NCBI GenBank assembly: GCA_002474405.1
Contig: DLQW01000097.1
Span: forward strand, 3,064 to 28,171
DNA length: 25,108 bases
Origin: Christensenella sp. UBA7597
GTDB lineage: Bacteria > Bacillota > Clostridia > Christensenellales > Borkfalkiaceae
Reading direction: 5' to 3'
Shown: in pieces, positions 24,405 to 25,108 of the stretch
How positions within the stretch are numbered: position 1 is the first letter of the stretch
Layout: every line of letters starts with the position of its first letter
Made by a program: the position numbers and the translations under genes
Notes under the pieces: model-generated
What the model was told of the DNA's origin: nothing
Database searches by the model: none
Seen by the model: the letters and a program-made list of their open reading frames with translations, nothing else

Positions 24405-24448
24405 AAACGCGCCGATTGCGATTTTTTTGCAACGGCGCGCGTTTTTTT
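24405..24448 (+). terminator. Intrinsic terminator after the ECF S component gene
   Basis: CGCGCCG (24408-24414) pairs with CGGCGCG (24433-24439), extended inward by TTGC/GCAA (24416-24419 with 24429-24432). It is followed by CG and seven T residues (24442-24448). Confidence 0.87.
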
Positions 24449-24480
24449 CGTCGGAATTTTACACGCCGGCGTTGTTTCGG

Positions 24481-24509
24481 TTGACATTTTCCGAAAAAAA
24501 TACTATAAT
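24481..24509 (+). promoter_or_regulatory. Sigma-A promoter of the riboswitch-antiporter transcript
   Basis: TTGACA (24481-24486), 17 bases, TATAAT (24504-24509): exact consensus. The start site falls near 24516, exactly at the beginning of the riboswitch aptamer. Confidence 0.9.
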
Positions 24510-24515
24510 ATCTTA

Positions 24516-24576
24516 CGGAAATGAAGTTCTTCCGCAAGGGCAATCTTGAAACCGCGTTCACGCTGATGACTTCTGC
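24516..24576 (+). ncRNA. Fluoride riboswitch aptamer (crcB motif)
   Basis: The segment has the crcB-motif architecture. P1 is CGGAA (24516-24520) with TTCCG (24530-24534), enclosing ATGAAGTTC. An optional stem follows, CAAG (24535-24538) with CTTG (24545-24548). Next come conserved AACCGC (24550-24555) and a short stem GCG/CGC (24554-24556 with 24561-24563) leading into GCTGATGA (24562-24569). The loop GAAGT (24523-24527) is perfectly complementary to ACTTC (24569-24573), the motif's pseudoknot. In this class the structure is stabilised by fluoride with magnesium. The downstream cation:proton antiporter belongs to the gene classes known under this riboswitch. Identification is by eye against remembered consensus. 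Confidence 0.87.
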
Positions 24577-24608
24577 GAACTTTTTTGTCGCAGGGCATCG
24601 GCTTTTTT
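24562..24608 (+). terminator. Riboswitch-controlled terminator (expression platform)
   Basis: GCTGATG (24562-24568) pairs with CATCGGC (24596-24602; one G-U pair). The inner hairpin CTGCGA/TCGCAG (24573-24578 with 24588-24593) stacks inside, and TTTTTT (24603-24608) follows directly. The 5' arm is part of the conserved aptamer 3' element. Aptamer and terminator therefore exclude each other: the fluoride-bound form should block termination and switch the antiporter gene on. Confidence 0.82.
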
Positions 24609-24630
24609 CTTGCCCTGAAAGGAGAATGTT

Positions 24631-25108
24631 ATGTCGTTTTTAACTTCGCTTGCCGTTATTTTCCTGTTCGCGCTTCTGCTGGGCGGTCTGTTCAGGAAAA
24701 TGAAACTTCCGTCGCTTGTCGGCATGTTGCTGGTGGGCATCATAACCGGACCGTATGCGTTCAATCTGATTGCGCCAGGATTATTGAATATTTCGGGCGA
24801 CGTAAGACAGGTTGCTTTGATTGTCATCCTGACGCGCGCGGGGCTGTCTTTAAACACGAAAGATTTGAAAAAAGTGGGCAGACCGGCGATATTGCTTTGT
24901 TTTCTGCCCGCTACGTTCGAAATTATCGGGTATATGGTATTCGCACCCCGTTTTCTGGGGCTGACGCCGAAAGAAAGCGCGCTTGCGGGTGCGGTGATGG
25001 GCGCCGTTTCGCCTGCGGTGGTGGTGCCGCGTATGCTGAAACTGAAAGACGAGGGCTACGGAGTTGAAAAAAGCATTCCGCAGATGATAACGGCGGGCGC
25101 TTCTTGCG
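24631..25108 (+). CDS. Cation:proton antiporter (CPA/NhaP type), partial at window end
   Basis: The frame from ATG at 24631 (AAAGGAG six bases upstream) is open to the window edge, 159 residues seen. It is strongly hydrophobic with family stretches LPSLVGMLLVGIITGPYAFN near residue 28, ILTRAGLSLNTKDLKK near 70 and GAVMGAVSPAVVVPRMLKLK near 125, as in monovalent cation:proton antiporters. It exchanges H+ for Na+, K+ or another ion across the membrane. It follows a fluoride riboswitch and terminator, so it is probably induced by fluoride and helps the cell cope with fluoride or the resulting acid/ion stress. Whether it moves fluoride itself is unknown. The C-terminal part lies outside the window. 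Confidence 0.88.
   Translation, partial: MSFLTSLAVIFLFALLLGGLFRKMKLPSLVGMLLVGIITGPYAFNLIAPGLLNISGDVRQVALIVILTRAGLSLNTKDLKKVGRPAILLCFLPATFEIIGYMVFAPRFLGLTPKESALAGAVMGAVSPAVVVPRMLKLKDEGYGVEKSIPQMITAGASC

Noticed and set aside
24516..24630. Na+, Li+, guanidine, ZTP or Mn riboswitch in front of the antiporter
   Set aside because: Conserved elements of those classes were not found, whereas the fluoride motif elements and pseudoknot all match.
1..25108. CRISPR array, tRNA/rRNA genes, insertion sequences, prophage genes
   Set aside because: No regularly spaced repeats, cloverleaf sequences, rRNA stretches, transposase or phage proteins were recognised on either strand.

Overview
The window reads as chromosome of a Gram-positive, endospore-forming lineage, most likely a moderately high-GC member of the Clostridia (a Christensenellales-like gut bacterium is a guess). 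Reasons: a YunB-type sporulation gene, lipoprotein-anchored ABC binding proteins, a MocR-type regulator next to an ECF S component, strong Shine-Dalgarno sites, and several exact TTGACA-17-TATAAT promoters. No rRNA, tRNA, CRISPR array, transposase or phage gene was seen.

Layout. 1-3414 (minus): a branched-chain amino acid ABC operon, livJ-livH-livM, with livM cut by the window edge. Its ~300-nt leader encodes a short Val/Ile-rich peptide followed by an intrinsic terminator, the layout of ribosome-mediated attenuation. 3527-7072 (plus): a compact Mre11/Rad50-like pair (SbcD-like phosphoesterase and YhaN-like ATPase) with its own promoter and terminator. 7216-13513 (plus): a complete oligopeptide ABC operon, oppABCDF. 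13554-15407 (minus): murG and yunB, translationally coupled. 15417-15952 (plus): a small two-helix membrane protein with a charged tail. 15941-21683 (plus): a 1,878-residue COG1112/DUF4011 helicase. 21693-21812: a ~120-bp imperfect palindrome. 21912-23632 (minus): a MocR-type regulator lacking its C-terminal ~95 residues, overlapping a hypoxanthine/uracil-DNA glycosylase. 23777-24448 (plus): an ECF-type vitamin transporter S component, probably the MocR target. 24481-25108 (plus): a fluoride riboswitch in front of a cation:proton antiporter cut by the window end.

The strongest non-coding findings are two cis-regulatory RNAs. One is the Val/Ile leader peptide attenuator of the liv operon. The other is a terminator-type fluoride (crcB-motif) riboswitch whose conserved 3' element doubles as the 5' arm of the terminator. 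Other points worth a second look are a sharp codon-usage break inside the 3' end of livH (recombination or assembly chimera), apparent loss of catalytic residues in both accessory enzyme domains of the giant helicase, and the truncated MocR regulator with dyad operators between it and its target.
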